18,069 bases of DNA from Verrucomicrobiales bacterium (GTDB lineage Bacteria; Verrucomicrobiota; Verrucomicrobiia; Verrucomicrobiales; Akkermansiaceae). The notes beneath the pieces were generated by a model, which searched no databases, was not told where the DNA came from, and worked only from the letters and a program-made list of their open reading frames with translations. Position 1 is the stretch's first letter. Each line of letters starts with the position of its first letter. The translations under genes and the position numbers were made by a program. Shown piece by piece: positions 1 to 7,176 of this stretch. The stretch lies in NCBI GenBank assembly GCA_002729295.1, contig PBTU01000142.1:1-18069 (forward strand), in the 5' to 3' direction.

Positions 1-705
1 GAGGCTCAGGCTCTGATTTTTGGAGTTTTGCTGGCTGACGATAATAAGTTGAGGAAAGCGGAGGTATCTTATCTTCAGCAATCGGCGGGGAAAGATGCTA
101 CGGAATTGGCACTGCAGTGGCAGAAGGAGGTGAAGAGCCTGCATTCCGCCCGGAAAATCGCCCTAATCGATCTCGCTTTACCGACTCTGAGAGGCCTTGG
201 AACGCTGGAATATCAACGATTCATTGAGATTTCCCGTTGGTTGATTTCCAGTGATTCCCAGGTCGATCTTTTTGAGTTTATGATTCAGAGGGTGATTGAA
301 CGTCACCTGGTGAGCCATTTCGAGCAGCAGGGGTTTGGTAAGATTCGCTACCGGAAATTGAGTCAATTATACGATGAGGTAAATGTCTTGGTGTCTACCA
401 TGGCTGGAATTGGGGCTGAAAATGAAACCGAGGCCAAGGAGGCCTACTCGGCAGCGATTAAGAATTGGCAGGGAAACTTTACCATGCATGACCGGTCCCG
501 ACTGGACCAACTGGATGGCGTATTGAAGAAAATCGATCAGGCCTCTCCAATGGTGAAGAAAGAGGTTCTCATGTCCTGCGGGTGCGCGGCTGCCAGCGAC
601 GGGGATTTGACCAATCGAGAGGCGGAATTGTTGCGGGCGATCGCCGATGCCATCGGATGTCCGGTGCCGCCCTTGATTTCTAATCTACAAGAAACGGAGA
701 ATTAG
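1..705 (+). CDS. C-terminal part of M48-family-like membrane metalloprotease with TerB-like tail (5' partial)
   Basis: The frame is open from base 1, so this is the last 234 residues of a longer protein whose start lies to the left; the TTG at 28 is just an internal codon. The visible part is alpha-helical. A run near residues 55-100 (LPTLRGLGTLEYQRFIEISR, then a segment with DLFEF) and a final segment (ASDGDLTNREAELLRAIADA, then CPVPP) match what I recall of the C-terminal region following the HEXXH protease domain and membrane helices in M48-like proteins of Gram-negative bacteria. The last ~60 residues look TerB-like, a helical domain with an acidic D-G-D-x-T-x-x-E turn. The zinc-binding protease domain is outside the window, so activity cannot be judged. 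It ends TAG, 55 bases before the next likely start, with no terminator between them. Family assignment is from memory of its conserved pattern. Confidence 0.6.
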   Translation, partial: EAQALIFGVLLADDNKLRKAEVSYLQQSAGKDATELALQWQKEVKSLHSARKIALIDLALPTLRGLGTLEYQRFIEISRWLISSDSQVDLFEFMIQRVIERHLVSHFEQQGFGKIRYRKLSQLYDEVNVLVSTMAGIGAENETEAKEAYSAAIKNWQGNFTMHDRSRLDQLDGVLKKIDQASPMVKKEVLMSCGCAAASDGDLTNREAELLRAIADAIGCPVPPLISNLQETEN

Positions 706-760
706 GAAGGCCTGGGCTTGCAATTCGACCTTCTTGGCTGAATTTTGTTCCCGTAAATCA

Positions 761-1612
761 ATGGAGAAAGAGCGTGCGCCGTGGTGGCTTTGGCCGAACT
801 TGTTGAGCATCGATGCTCCGCTTGTTGCGGTTGCGTGGGGCTGGATGTTTGCTAAGGCTTGGGGCGTAGTCAGTGTGCCATGGCAGCTTTGGGCGACGCT
901 GGGGCTGGTGGTTTGGATGATCTACGTGCTGGATCGTCTTGTGGATGTCCGGCGTGAAGGTCCCGCCGCGAACCTCGAGAAACGGCACTATTTTGTTTTT
1001 CAGAGCCGTAAGCGGCTTTTCCCGTTGATGGTTGCAGTGACGCTTTGGTGTCTTTACGTGGGTTTGTTTATCCTTTCCAGAACGGTTGTGATGTACGGGA
1101 TTTTTGTCATCGGTTTGGCGGTGGCCTATTTTGCCATGGCCATGACGCAATCGAGAGAGGAGCACACGGGGATTTTGAAAAATTCCGTTGCCGGGCTGAC
1201 CTTCGCTTACGGGACTGCGGCGGGAATTCATGCCTACTCACCGGTGGTCTCCTTCGGACAAATGATTTTTTCCTGGGAGGTCTTGCTGTTCGGGGCCCTC
1301 TGTGCCGTCAATATGACGGCGATTGATTTTTGGGAATTGGAGGGGGAGGACAAGGAGGATGCCTCGGCCTTGCTCGGAATGGGAACCTTAATGGTGGGAG
1401 GGGCGGCGATGTTTTTCTCTCTCTGGGCTGATGATTTCAATAAGCCCTTCTTTTACGCAATTTTGGTAGGAGCTGGTGGACTTCATGTCTTGAACCGAAT
1501 GCACGCGAAATTCGACAAAGACGGGCGGAGGTTGTGGGTTGATATGACGATCATAGCCCCGGTGGCGGTCTATTGGGTCTGGGTGAGATTTGATAATAGT
1601 GTTTTGACTTAA
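761..1612 (+). CDS. UbiA-like polytopic membrane protein
   Basis: A 283-residue, very hydrophobic protein with about seven or eight membrane segments. UbiA prenyltransferases join a polyprenyl chain to an aromatic or other acceptor and carry two Asp-rich motifs. Here the first could be YVLDRLVDVRRE (residues 55-66, D58 and D62) and the second AIDFWELEGEDKED (187-200), both followed by polar stretches, as in UbiA-fold proteins. The match is loose: the classic NDxxDxxxD is not present, so this may be a degenerate or non-catalytic relative. I chose ATG 761. A TTG at 734 would add nine residues (LAEFCSRKS) that do not look like part of a membrane protein. No clear ribosome site precedes either start. 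Acceptor and product are unknown. A GC-rich hairpin separates it from the adenylate kinase gene. Confidence 0.55.
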   Translation: MEKERAPWWLWPNLLSIDAPLVAVAWGWMFAKAWGVVSVPWQLWATLGLVVWMIYVLDRLVDVRREGPAANLEKRHYFVFQSRKRLFPLMVAVTLWCLYVGLFILSRTVVMYGIFVIGLAVAYFAMAMTQSREEHTGILKNSVAGLTFAYGTAAGIHAYSPVVSFGQMIFSWEVLLFGALCAVNMTAIDFWELEGEDKEDASALLGMGTLMVGGAAMFFSLWADDFNKPFFYAILVGAGGLHVLNRMHAKFDKDGRRLWVDMTIIAPVAVYWVWVRFDNSVLT

Positions 1613-1635
1613 TTGGGGGTTGAGCCCGGCCCCAA
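1613..1635 (+). other. Small intergenic hairpin before the adenylate kinase gene
   Basis: TTGGGG at 1613-1618 is perfectly complementary to CCCCAA at 1630-1635, with an 11-nt loop that can pair further (GGG with CCC). It starts right after the stop of the UbiA-like gene and ends about 10 nt before the AAGGA that precedes the next ATG. No U-run follows, so it is not a classical Rho-independent terminator. It could be an mRNA-processing or translation-modulating structure, or chance. Confidence 0.3.
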
Positions 1636-1656
1636 GATGGAAAAGGATGCGCCCGC

Positions 1657-2292
1657 ATGAGCGACGTCGAAAAAAATGAGATTAAACCGGCCATTTTGAT
1701 TCTGGGAGCTCCGGGCGCAGGGAAAGGAACGCAGGGGATTGTCCTTGGGCAAATTCCTCGATTTTACCATTTCGCCTGTGGAGATGTTTTTCGGCAGTTG
1801 GACACCCGGACTGAGTTGGGGCAGAAGTTTGTGGCATTCTCCCGGAGGGGCGAATTGGTTCCCGACGAACTTACGATTCAGTTGTGGGCAGCCCACATGG
1901 ACAGCCGGATTAATTCGCACCAGTACAAGCCAGATATTGATATTTTGGTGCTCGATGGAATCCCCCGCAATGCCGAGCAGGCCCTGATTCTCGAGAATCA
2001 TGTGAAGATCCATCACGTTTTTCATTTGAGCTGCCCGGATCGTGATGAGTTGGCTCGCCGGATGCGGAAACGTGCTCTGAAAGATAATCGGATGGATGAT
2101 GCCTCGGAAGATGTGATTCAGCGGCGGATCAAACTTTACGAGGATGAGACAAAGCCTATTCTCAACTATTATCCAAATGAAATTTGCAGCGAGATCGATG
2201 CGACTCAGTCCCCGGCCAAGGTTCTCTATGACATCCTTGCCCGCCTCCAGACCCTCGAGGTCTATCAGAAAATTGCCAAGCTGACGGTTTGA
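1657..2292 (+). CDS. adk: Adenylate kinase-like nucleoside monophosphate kinase, short-lid form
   Basis: A 211-residue cytoplasmic P-loop kinase expected to catalyse ATP + AMP = 2 ADP. The Walker A loop is GAPGAGKGTQ (residues 17-26). FACGDVFR (39-46) matches the adenylate kinase SxGDxxR region, with Cys where Ser is usual. LDGIPRN (99-105) corresponds to LDGFPRT. RMDDASEDVIQRR (145-157) corresponds to the post-lid R-x-DD-x(n)-R-x-x motif. Between R138 and R145 there is only a few-residue lid, not the roughly 30-residue, often zinc-binding lid of long bacterial Adk. The start at ATG 1657 is supported by AAGGA about 10 nt upstream. The ORF ends TGA, and the last A is the first base of the fmt start codon, so the two are translationally coupled. 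Because of the Cys and Ile changes and the short lid it may be a paralogue, with a canonical adk elsewhere. The kinase fold is secure; substrate choice less so. Confidence 0.8.
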   Translation: MSDVEKNEIKPAILILGAPGAGKGTQGIVLGQIPRFYHFACGDVFRQLDTRTELGQKFVAFSRRGELVPDELTIQLWAAHMDSRINSHQYKPDIDILVLDGIPRNAEQALILENHVKIHHVFHLSCPDRDELARRMRKRALKDNRMDDASEDVIQRRIKLYEDETKPILNYYPNEICSEIDATQSPAKVLYDILARLQTLEVYQKIAKLTV

Positions 2293-3218
2293 TGCGTATT
2301 GTCTTCATGGCGACCGGAGAAATTGCCGAAGCGACTTTCTCGGCTCTCCTGAATAGCGGTCACGAAGTGGCCGGACTGGTGACTCAACCGGATCGCCCGG
2401 TGGGCCGAAAGCAGGTTCTCACTGCGCCCGGAGTAAAAGAACTTGCGCAGGAAGAAGGGATTCCCGTGATACAGCCGGAATCGGTTCGCGAGGAGGATGC
2501 TCTGCAGCAGATTCGAGATTGGGCTCCCGAGGTAATCGTGGTGATGGCCTACGGTCAAATCCTGTCTCAGGCGCTCATTGAGATCCCGTCGCGGGCGATT
2601 ATTAATCTTCATGCTTCGCTCCTTCCAAAATACCGCGGAGCAGCGTGTATTCAGGGAGCATTGTTGAATGGCGATCTGGAAACGGGTTGGAGTGTGTCCC
2701 ACGTCGTGAAGAAGCTGGATTCCGGAAATATCATCTTGCAGCATCCCTTCGAGATCGCTCCGGAAGAAACGGGTGGCCAATTACATGACCGCCTGGCATT
2801 GGCCGGCCCAGCGGCGCTCGAAGACGCTTTGGAATTCTTTACAGAAGGAGATGTTCCCGGCATTTCGCAGCAAGAGGCGGAAGTGATTTATGTCCCCAAG
2901 CTGCTTCGCGAAGACGGGCGGATCGATTGGTCGAAACCAGCCACGGAAATCGAGCGAATGGTCAGAGCCTTTCATCCCTGGCCGGGGACATTTTCGGAGT
3001 TGGGAGGGAAGCGCTTGAAAATCTTTCCTCCCGTGCGGATTTCCGGAAAAAGTGGAGCTGCCGGAGAGTTTCTCGGACTTCTTGATGGTGGTGTCGAGAT
3101 CGCCTGTGGGGTGGGAAGTCTCGTTCTGAGCGAGGTTCAGCCCGAGGGAAGCCGGAGAATGTCGAGCGAAGAGGTGGCGCGAGGCCGTCGCGACATCCTG
3201 AATGAAGGACTGAAATAG
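2292..3218 (+). CDS. fmt: Methionyl-tRNA formyltransferase
   Basis: A 308-residue cytosolic enzyme that formylates the amino group of initiator Met-tRNA using 10-formyltetrahydrofolate. The N-terminal Rossmann-type domain begins MRIVFMATGEIA. The signature NLHASLLPKYRGAA (residues 105-118) supplies N105 and H107, and D143 lies in KKLDSGNII (140-148); these match the catalytic Asn, His and Asp of the family. The C-terminal OB-like tRNA-binding domain is recognised by RAFHPWPGTF near residue 223 and a later KRLKIFPPVR. Length is close to the usual ~310-315, so it looks complete. The start is the ATG overlapping the adenylate kinase stop by one base (TGATG); a one-codon-longer TTG start at 2289 is less likely. 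In many bacteria fmt sits next to def; no def is seen here. Confidence 0.95.
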   Translation: MRIVFMATGEIAEATFSALLNSGHEVAGLVTQPDRPVGRKQVLTAPGVKELAQEEGIPVIQPESVREEDALQQIRDWAPEVIVVMAYGQILSQALIEIPSRAIINLHASLLPKYRGAACIQGALLNGDLETGWSVSHVVKKLDSGNIILQHPFEIAPEETGGQLHDRLALAGPAALEDALEFFTEGDVPGISQQEAEVIYVPKLLREDGRIDWSKPATEIERMVRAFHPWPGTFSELGGKRLKIFPPVRISGKSGAAGEFLGLLDGGVEIACGVGSLVLSEVQPEGSRRMSSEEVARGRRDILNEGLK

Positions 3219-3254
3219 CTCGCAATTGGGCGAGACCTTGGACAGTCTTTTGGC

Positions 3255-3785
3255 ATGAATATCGTTGTCGCTCTCTGGTTTGCCATGATCGTGGCCAGTC
3301 AGGCGATCACTTTGGAAATCTACAAGGTCTTCAGGCCGATTTCCCTGCACGGAACTGACGTGGCCGAGGAGTTTGAGGGCGAAATTATTCAGGCTAAAGT
3401 AATATCACAAACGATGGTGGTGACGGGGGCTCAACCCGAAGGGCTTCTGGCCGCGATCTCCGCGCCGCACCGTTTGGCCGGATCTGGTTCGTATCAGCCA
3501 AAGGAGGACAACCTTTTGGTTCTCTGTAGCATCGGGATGACTTCAATATCGGATGGAAGGAACCTCACCGTGAAGATCGATCTCGCGAAAATGAAGATCC
3601 CGAGGGAAGTTGAAATTCCCGTAAGAACCGTGCTCAAATTGGCCATTAAATCGGTCAAGGAGACGCTTAAGGGATTTCATATTCCCGAGGACGGTCCGAT
3701 GAAGGTGAAGATCGAGATCGTCGGGACCAACAAGGGGACGGCCCCTCTGCTGGACCTATCTGAAAAATTTCGCGTTGGTGAGTAG
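3255..3785 (+). CDS. Small secreted protein of unknown function between fmt and pyrH
   Basis: I do not recognise this family. It is a 176-residue protein starting with a short Sec-type signal sequence: hydrophobic residues 2-15, then a possible cleavage after SQA (15-17). The mature part is mixed in character with alternating hydrophobic positions typical of beta strands, for example VISQTMVVTGAQ (49-60) and NLTVKIDLAKM (103-113), and a helical stretch VRTVLKLAIKSVKETL (123-138). There is one cysteine (C91) and no membrane segment after the signal. ATG 3255 begins the hydrophobic stretch at once; no good ribosome site precedes it. It sits 36 bp after fmt and 50 bp before pyrH on the same strand, so it may share their transcript. 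It resembles no enzyme motif I know; a periplasmic structural or assembly role is possible but not shown. Confidence 0.7.
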   Translation: MNIVVALWFAMIVASQAITLEIYKVFRPISLHGTDVAEEFEGEIIQAKVISQTMVVTGAQPEGLLAAISAPHRLAGSGSYQPKEDNLLVLCSIGMTSISDGRNLTVKIDLAKMKIPREVEIPVRTVLKLAIKSVKETLKGFHIPEDGPMKVKIEIVGTNKGTAPLLDLSEKFRVGE

Positions 3786-3835
3786 GATTTTCCCTTTCCC
3801 CGCTGTGATCAGCCTGACAAGATCGACTTCAGCAT

Positions 3836-4567
3836 ATGAGTGAGCTTGAATCGATCCGGAATTTCAAACGAGTCGTCCTGAAATTGAGCGGCGAGGCTCT
3901 TCGCGCTGTCGGGAGCCACGATAATATTTCTCCTGAGATCGTGGGGCGAATTGCCCGCGAAATTCACGAAGCCCGTGAAGCCTCCAATGTGGAGCTGGCT
4001 ATCGTCGTGGGAGGTGGGAATTTTTGGCGTGGAGCGAGTGCCAGTGCGCGGGGTATGGATCGGGCTACGGCTGATTACGTCGGCATGTTGGCGACTGTAA
4101 TGAATGCCCTCGCTCTTCAGGCTGCGCTTGAACAAGAAGGCGAGGAATGCATCGTCCATTCCGCCATTCACATGCAAAATGTCGCCGAGCCCTTCATTCG
4201 CCGGAAAGCCTCCCGACAAATGTCACGTGGTGCGATCGTGATTTTCGCAGCAGGAACCGGTAGTCCTTTTTTCTCAACCGATACCACAGCGGCTCTTCGC
4301 GCGAACGAAATGAACGCCGATGTCATCTTCAAGGCAACGATGGTCGATGGCGTTTACGATTCCGATCCCAAGAAGAATCCCGAAGCTAAACGCTTTGAAA
4401 CGGTGAGCTTCCGTCAGTGTATCAGCGAGGAACTGGGCGTCATGGACACAACGGCTTTCAGCCTATGCATGGATAACGATATCCCAATCATCATTTTTGA
4501 TCTCGGAAAAGAAGGGAATATCCAAATCGCACTTAATCATGGAGAGATCGGAACGATCGTTCACTAA
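3836..4567 (+). CDS. pyrH: Uridylate kinase (UMP kinase)
   Basis: A 243-residue cytosolic amino-acid-kinase-fold enzyme that phosphorylates UMP to UDP with ATP in pyrimidine nucleotide synthesis; bacterial forms are hexamers. Diagnostic motifs: VVLKLSGEAL (13-22) for phosphate binding; AIVVGGGNFWRGA (55-67); RATADYVGMLATVMNALALQ (76-95), the UMP-binding and subunit-contact region with D80; AAGTGSPFFSTDTTAALRA (138-156), the family's G-T-G-x-P-F-x-T-T-D-T-A-A region; and KATMVDGVYDSDPKK (166-180). All are intact and length is typical (about 240). The start is ATG 3836, with only a weak ribosome site. frr follows after 21 bp, the normal bacterial pyrH-frr order. The usual upstream neighbours rpsB and tsf are absent and replaced by the fmt block. 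Confidence 0.97.
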   Translation: MSELESIRNFKRVVLKLSGEALRAVGSHDNISPEIVGRIAREIHEAREASNVELAIVVGGGNFWRGASASARGMDRATADYVGMLATVMNALALQAALEQEGEECIVHSAIHMQNVAEPFIRRKASRQMSRGAIVIFAAGTGSPFFSTDTTAALRANEMNADVIFKATMVDGVYDSDPKKNPEAKRFETVSFRQCISEELGVMDTTAFSLCMDNDIPIIIFDLGKEGNIQIALNHGEIGTIVH

Positions 4568-4588
4568 AAAATTCAAACCACCTATATT

Positions 4589-5146
4589 ATGGAAAACATC
4601 AACGATATCGAAGCGGCCATGAAGAAAGCCGTCGAACATACCACCAGCGAATTCACCTCCATTCGGACCGGGAAAGCCTCCCCGGCTTTAGTCGAAAATC
4701 TCGATGTGCATGTCGCCAGTTACGGCAGCAATATGAAGCTCAAAGGTCTCGCCGTCATCACGAGCCCCGAGCCCCGGATGTTGGTCGTGCAGCCCTTTGA
4801 TCCCTCCACCACCGGAGATATCGACAAGGCCATTCGCGAGAGCAAGCTGGGTCTTAATCCCGTCAATGACGGCAACCGTCTTCGTCTTCCGATTCCGGAA
4901 TTGTCCGAGGAACGTCGTGTTGAATTGGTAAGATCAGTTAAGAGTATGGCCGAAGAAGGCCGCGTTCGGATTCGTGGTGTTCGCAAAGACGGCATGGATT
5001 TCGGTAAGAAGCAGAAAGCCAATAATGAACTGACCGAAGACGGCCTCCATGACTTTGAAGGAGAGGTCCAGGATCTCACCAACAAGTATGTTAAACAAAT
5101 CGACGACTTGGTGGATGCCAAGGAGAAGGAAGTGATGACCGTTTAG
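4589..5146 (+). CDS. frr: Ribosome recycling factor
   Basis: A 185-residue protein that, with EF-G, splits post-termination ribosomes into subunits. It shows the family pattern throughout: FTSIRTGKASPALVENLDV (residues 22-40), the first long helix with the conserved R-T-G-x-A-S-P; a central domain with PFDPSTTGDIDKAIRESKLG; then NPVNDGNRLRLPIPELSEERR and VRIRGVRKDG, the two further helices. Length equals the canonical ~185, with no insertion. The start is ATG 4589, 21 bp after the pyrH stop; the leader is A/C-rich with no clear ribosome site. A hairpin terminator follows 26 bp after the stop, so frr is probably the last gene of the transcript that carries fmt and pyrH. Confidence 0.97.
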   Translation: MENINDIEAAMKKAVEHTTSEFTSIRTGKASPALVENLDVHVASYGSNMKLKGLAVITSPEPRMLVVQPFDPSTTGDIDKAIRESKLGLNPVNDGNRLRLPIPELSEERRVELVRSVKSMAEEGRVRIRGVRKDGMDFGKKQKANNELTEDGLHDFEGEVQDLTNKYVKQIDDLVDAKEKEVMTV

Positions 5147-5172
5147 GTTGTTGGTTTTATCGTACTTAAGGG

Positions 5173-5204
5173 AAGGTCTTGTTGAGTTCAACAGGGCCTT
5201 TTCT
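5173..5204 (+). terminator. Rho-independent-type terminator after frr
   Basis: A 13-nt arm (5173-5185, AAGGTCTTGTTGA) pairs with 5188-5200 (TCAACAGGGCCTT), using two G-U pairs and leaving a tight loop (GAGTTC region). It is followed at once by TTCT. The stem's own TT end plus TT gives a short U-tract (TTTTCT). Placed 26 bp after the frr stop and before an unrelated secreted-protein gene, so termination of the fmt-pyrH-frr transcript is the natural reading. Confidence 0.6.
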
Positions 5205-5230
5205 ATGTTTATTCCTTTGAAACTGATCTT

Positions 5231-5243
5231 GACCAATTTGGTC
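5231..5243. promoter_or_regulatory. Palindrome and repeated TTGACC upstream of the DUF1080 gene
   Basis: GACCAATTTGGTC (5231-5243) is a perfect 5-bp inverted repeat around ATT. The word TTGACC occurs at 5229 and again at 5261. Either could act as a -35 element or the palindrome as an operator, but the best -10 at the right spacing from the first (GATGAA) is poor. A site in the 150-bp leader of the DUF1080 gene is plausible; the exact promoter is not resolved. Confidence 0.25.
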
Positions 5244-5296
5244 TTGGCTGCGATGAAAAGTTGACCATGGGGAGCAGGAAAGGATAGCGTCGATCA

Positions 5297-6154
5297 ATGA
5301 TGAACCAAGCATTATCAAATTTGAAGAAAGTCCGCCCCGCAATCGCTTTGACCGCCCTGGCCGCCATGCCCCTTGCTTCGGCACACGAGGATCTGACCAA
5401 GCCGGAGATCAAGGTCGAAAAGAAGAAGGATGGGCTCTACATGTATATCGATGGAGTAAAGGTCCATGAGACGGATACCACGAAGCAACCTCTGCCGAAA
5501 GTGGTCACTCCAGGTGCTGCTGTTGGAGCTCCACCATCTGATGCGGTGGTTCTTTTCGATGGATCGGAGAAATCCTTCAAGGAGAATTGGAGCGATACCA
5601 GAGGAGGGGCGAGCAAGTGGAAGATTGTTGACGGCGCCATGGAGTCAGTTCGCGGTGCGGGCTATATTCAGAGCAAGGCCAAGTTTGGTTCATGTCAGCT
5701 TCACATCGAGTGGGCCTCTCCAGCTCAGGTAAAAGGAAACGGACAAGGACGTGGAAACAGCGGTGTCTTTTTGATGGGAACCTACGAAGTTCAAGTTCTC
5801 GATAGCTTTAAAAACCAGACATACGCCGACGGACAAGCCGGAGCGCTTTACGGCCGTTCCAAGCCACTCGTGAATGTTTCCCGTGGTCCAGGTGAGTGGC
5901 AGAGCTACGATATTATCTTCCATCGTCCGCTTTTTGATAAAAATGGTAAGGTGACCCGCCGTGCGACTTTCACCGTGCTTCACAATGGAGTCCTCATTCA
6001 GGATCACACCGTCTTGAGTGGAGGGACCGGATGGCAGGGCCCCCATGCGGCTTCCGACTACAAGGCGCATGCTGACAAACTGCCCATCTCAATGCAGGAC
6101 CACGGAAACCCGGTTAGGTTTCGCAACGTTTGGGTGCGTGAATTGAAGGACTGA
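5297..6154 (+). CDS. Secreted DUF1080 (3-keto-disaccharide hydrolase-type) protein
   Basis: A 285-residue exported protein. Residues 1-29 are a signal peptide ending PLASA before HED. Residues 30-80 form an unrelated charged extension with a short GLYMYIDGVKVHET strand pair. Residues 82-283 are a DUF1080 domain, a concanavalin-like beta-sandwich: VVLFDGSE (84-91), KWKIVDGAMES (107-117), GRGNSGVFLMGTYEVQVLDS (151-170), PGEWQSYDIIFHRP (198-211), FTVLHNGVLIQDH (225-237) and QDHGNPVRFRNVWVREL (267-283). Some members cleave 3-keto-glycosides; the domain is amplified in Verrucomicrobiota and Planctomycetota, often for polysaccharide use. Whether this one is catalytic cannot be told. The start is ATG 5297 or the next codon, ATG 5300; AGGAAAGGA lies about 14 nt upstream. 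It follows a terminator and a 150-bp leader, so it probably has its own promoter. The next gene on this strand is beyond a minus-strand tRNA. Confidence 0.88.
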   Translation: MMNQALSNLKKVRPAIALTALAAMPLASAHEDLTKPEIKVEKKKDGLYMYIDGVKVHETDTTKQPLPKVVTPGAAVGAPPSDAVVLFDGSEKSFKENWSDTRGGASKWKIVDGAMESVRGAGYIQSKAKFGSCQLHIEWASPAQVKGNGQGRGNSGVFLMGTYEVQVLDSFKNQTYADGQAGALYGRSKPLVNVSRGPGEWQSYDIIFHRPLFDKNGKVTRRATFTVLHNGVLIQDHTVLSGGTGWQGPHAASDYKAHADKLPISMQDHGNPVRFRNVWVRELKD

Positions 6155-6183
6155 TCTTCAAACGCCGATCTCTTAGCTGAAAG

Positions 6184-6258
6184 TGGCAGGCTCGCAGGGA
6201 GTCGAACCCCGATCTATGGTACCGGAAACCATTGTTCTATCCATTGAACTACGAGCCC
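6184..6258 (-). tRNA. tRNA-Arg (anticodon CCG)
   Basis: Read on the minus strand, this folds as a full cloverleaf: acceptor GGGCTCG with CGAGCCT (one G-U at the end), D stem GTTC/GAAC, anticodon stem ATGGT/ACCAT around loop TTCCGGT, a 4-nt variable loop, T stem CGGGG/CCCTG with loop TTCGACT, discriminator G and an encoded CCA (75 nt in all). The anticodon is CCG, so it reads CGG Arg codons. It lies on the opposite strand between the DUF1080 gene and fabI. Confidence 0.95.
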
Positions 6259-6273
6259 CGCAAAGGTGGACGG

Positions 6274-6301
6274 AATTTAGTCAGACGCCTAGCCAAGTCA
6301 A
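6274..6301 (-). promoter_or_regulatory. Sigma-70-type promoter for tRNA-Arg
   Basis: On the minus strand, TTGACT (6301-6296) and TAAATT (6279-6274) are separated by 16 bp. They match five of six and four of six consensus bases. The -10 ends 15 nt before the mature tRNA, leaving a short leader of expected length. This is the clearest promoter-like sequence I found in the window. Confidence 0.55.
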
Positions 6302-6397
6302 ATCGCAAAGTTCGAGAATCTCGCGTTGGATGACCGAGAGGGGAGAGCGTGCGATTGAGGGTTGCCAACACTGGAGGGATTAGAGAAGCTCTTTGTA

Positions 6398-7174
6398 ATG
6401 AGTGATCAGTCATTGAAGGGAAAGACAGCCGTTGTATTTGGAGTCGCTAATAAGCGAAGCATTGCCTGGGCTATCGCGAAGGCTTGGTCGGACGCCGGAG
6501 CGAAGTTGATTTTTAATTACCAGGGAGAGCGTCTGAAAGACAATGTGGAGCAATTGGCATCGACCTTCGGTGACGATGTGCCGCTCTATCCTTGTGATGT
6601 TACTAGCGACGAGGAGATTGATACCTTTTTTGAGAAGGTGAAGGAGCATACCGAGACCGTGGACCTGGTATTGCACTCCGTGGCTTTTGCTCCCAAGGAG
6701 GCCCTTGAGAGCGATTTCCTCGGGACCAGCCGGGATGCCTTCAAAATCTCGCACGATATTAGTGCTTATTCATTGGTGGCCCTTGCCCAGCGTGCGGTTC
6801 CCATGATGACGAACGGAGGCAGCATTGTTGCGATGAGTTACTATGGTGCTGCCAAGGTGGTGCCGCACTACAATGTTATGGGGGTGGCCAAGGCGAGTTT
6901 GGAAGCGTCGACGCGTTACCTTGCGGCCGATCTGGGGTCGAGGAAGATTCGTGTGAATTGTATCAGCGCTGGACCAGTGCAAACACTGGCAGCTCGTGGA
7001 ATTTCAGGATTTGGTTCCATGATCAAGCACTACGAAGAGCACGCACCGATTGGTCGCTCGTGCACCACGGATGAACTAGGAGCGACGGGAGTCTTTTTGG
7101 CCAGCGATGGTGCAGCCTCGATTACCGGACAAGTGCTCTATGTTGATGGTGGATACGAAATTATGGGAATGTAG
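6398..7174 (+). CDS. fabI: Enoyl-[acyl-carrier-protein] reductase (NADH), FabI type
   Basis: A 258-residue cytosolic short-chain dehydrogenase that reduces trans-2-enoyl-ACP in the last step of each fatty-acid elongation cycle. The FabI nucleotide-binding pattern GVANKRSIAWAIAK (15-28) replaces the ordinary SDR glycine motif. The active site has Y148, Y158 and K165 in MSYYGAAKVVPHYNVMGVAK (146-165), the FabI Y-x(9)-Y-x(6)-K arrangement. ISAGPVQTLAARGI (189-202) is the substrate-loop region, and ITGQVLYVDGGY (242-253) the C-terminal signature. Length is typical. I chose ATG 6398; an upstream start at 6362 would add 12 residues with no homology pattern, and AGAGAAG lies between. The next gene begins 2 nt after the TAG stop. 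It is the known target family of triclosan-like inhibitors. Confidence 0.96.
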   Translation: MSDQSLKGKTAVVFGVANKRSIAWAIAKAWSDAGAKLIFNYQGERLKDNVEQLASTFGDDVPLYPCDVTSDEEIDTFFEKVKEHTETVDLVLHSVAFAPKEALESDFLGTSRDAFKISHDISAYSLVALAQRAVPMMTNGGSIVAMSYYGAAKVVPHYNVMGVAKASLEASTRYLAADLGSRKIRVNCISAGPVQTLAARGISGFGSMIKHYEEHAPIGRSCTTDELGATGVFLASDGAASITGQVLYVDGGYEIMGM

Positions 7175-7176
7175 CA

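Noticed and set aside
758..1231. 157-residue minus-strand ORF over the UbiA-like gene
   Set aside because: Rich in His, Pro and Arg as expected from the reverse complement of a hydrophobic protein gene; no start signal or motif.
2265..2780. 171-residue minus-strand ORF inside fmt
   Set aside because: Lies antisense to conserved fmt motifs and shows no protein-like pattern.
3219..3254. Terminator between fmt and the small secreted gene
   Set aside because: CTCGC/GCGAG can pair for only 5 bp and no T-run follows, so it is too weak to call.
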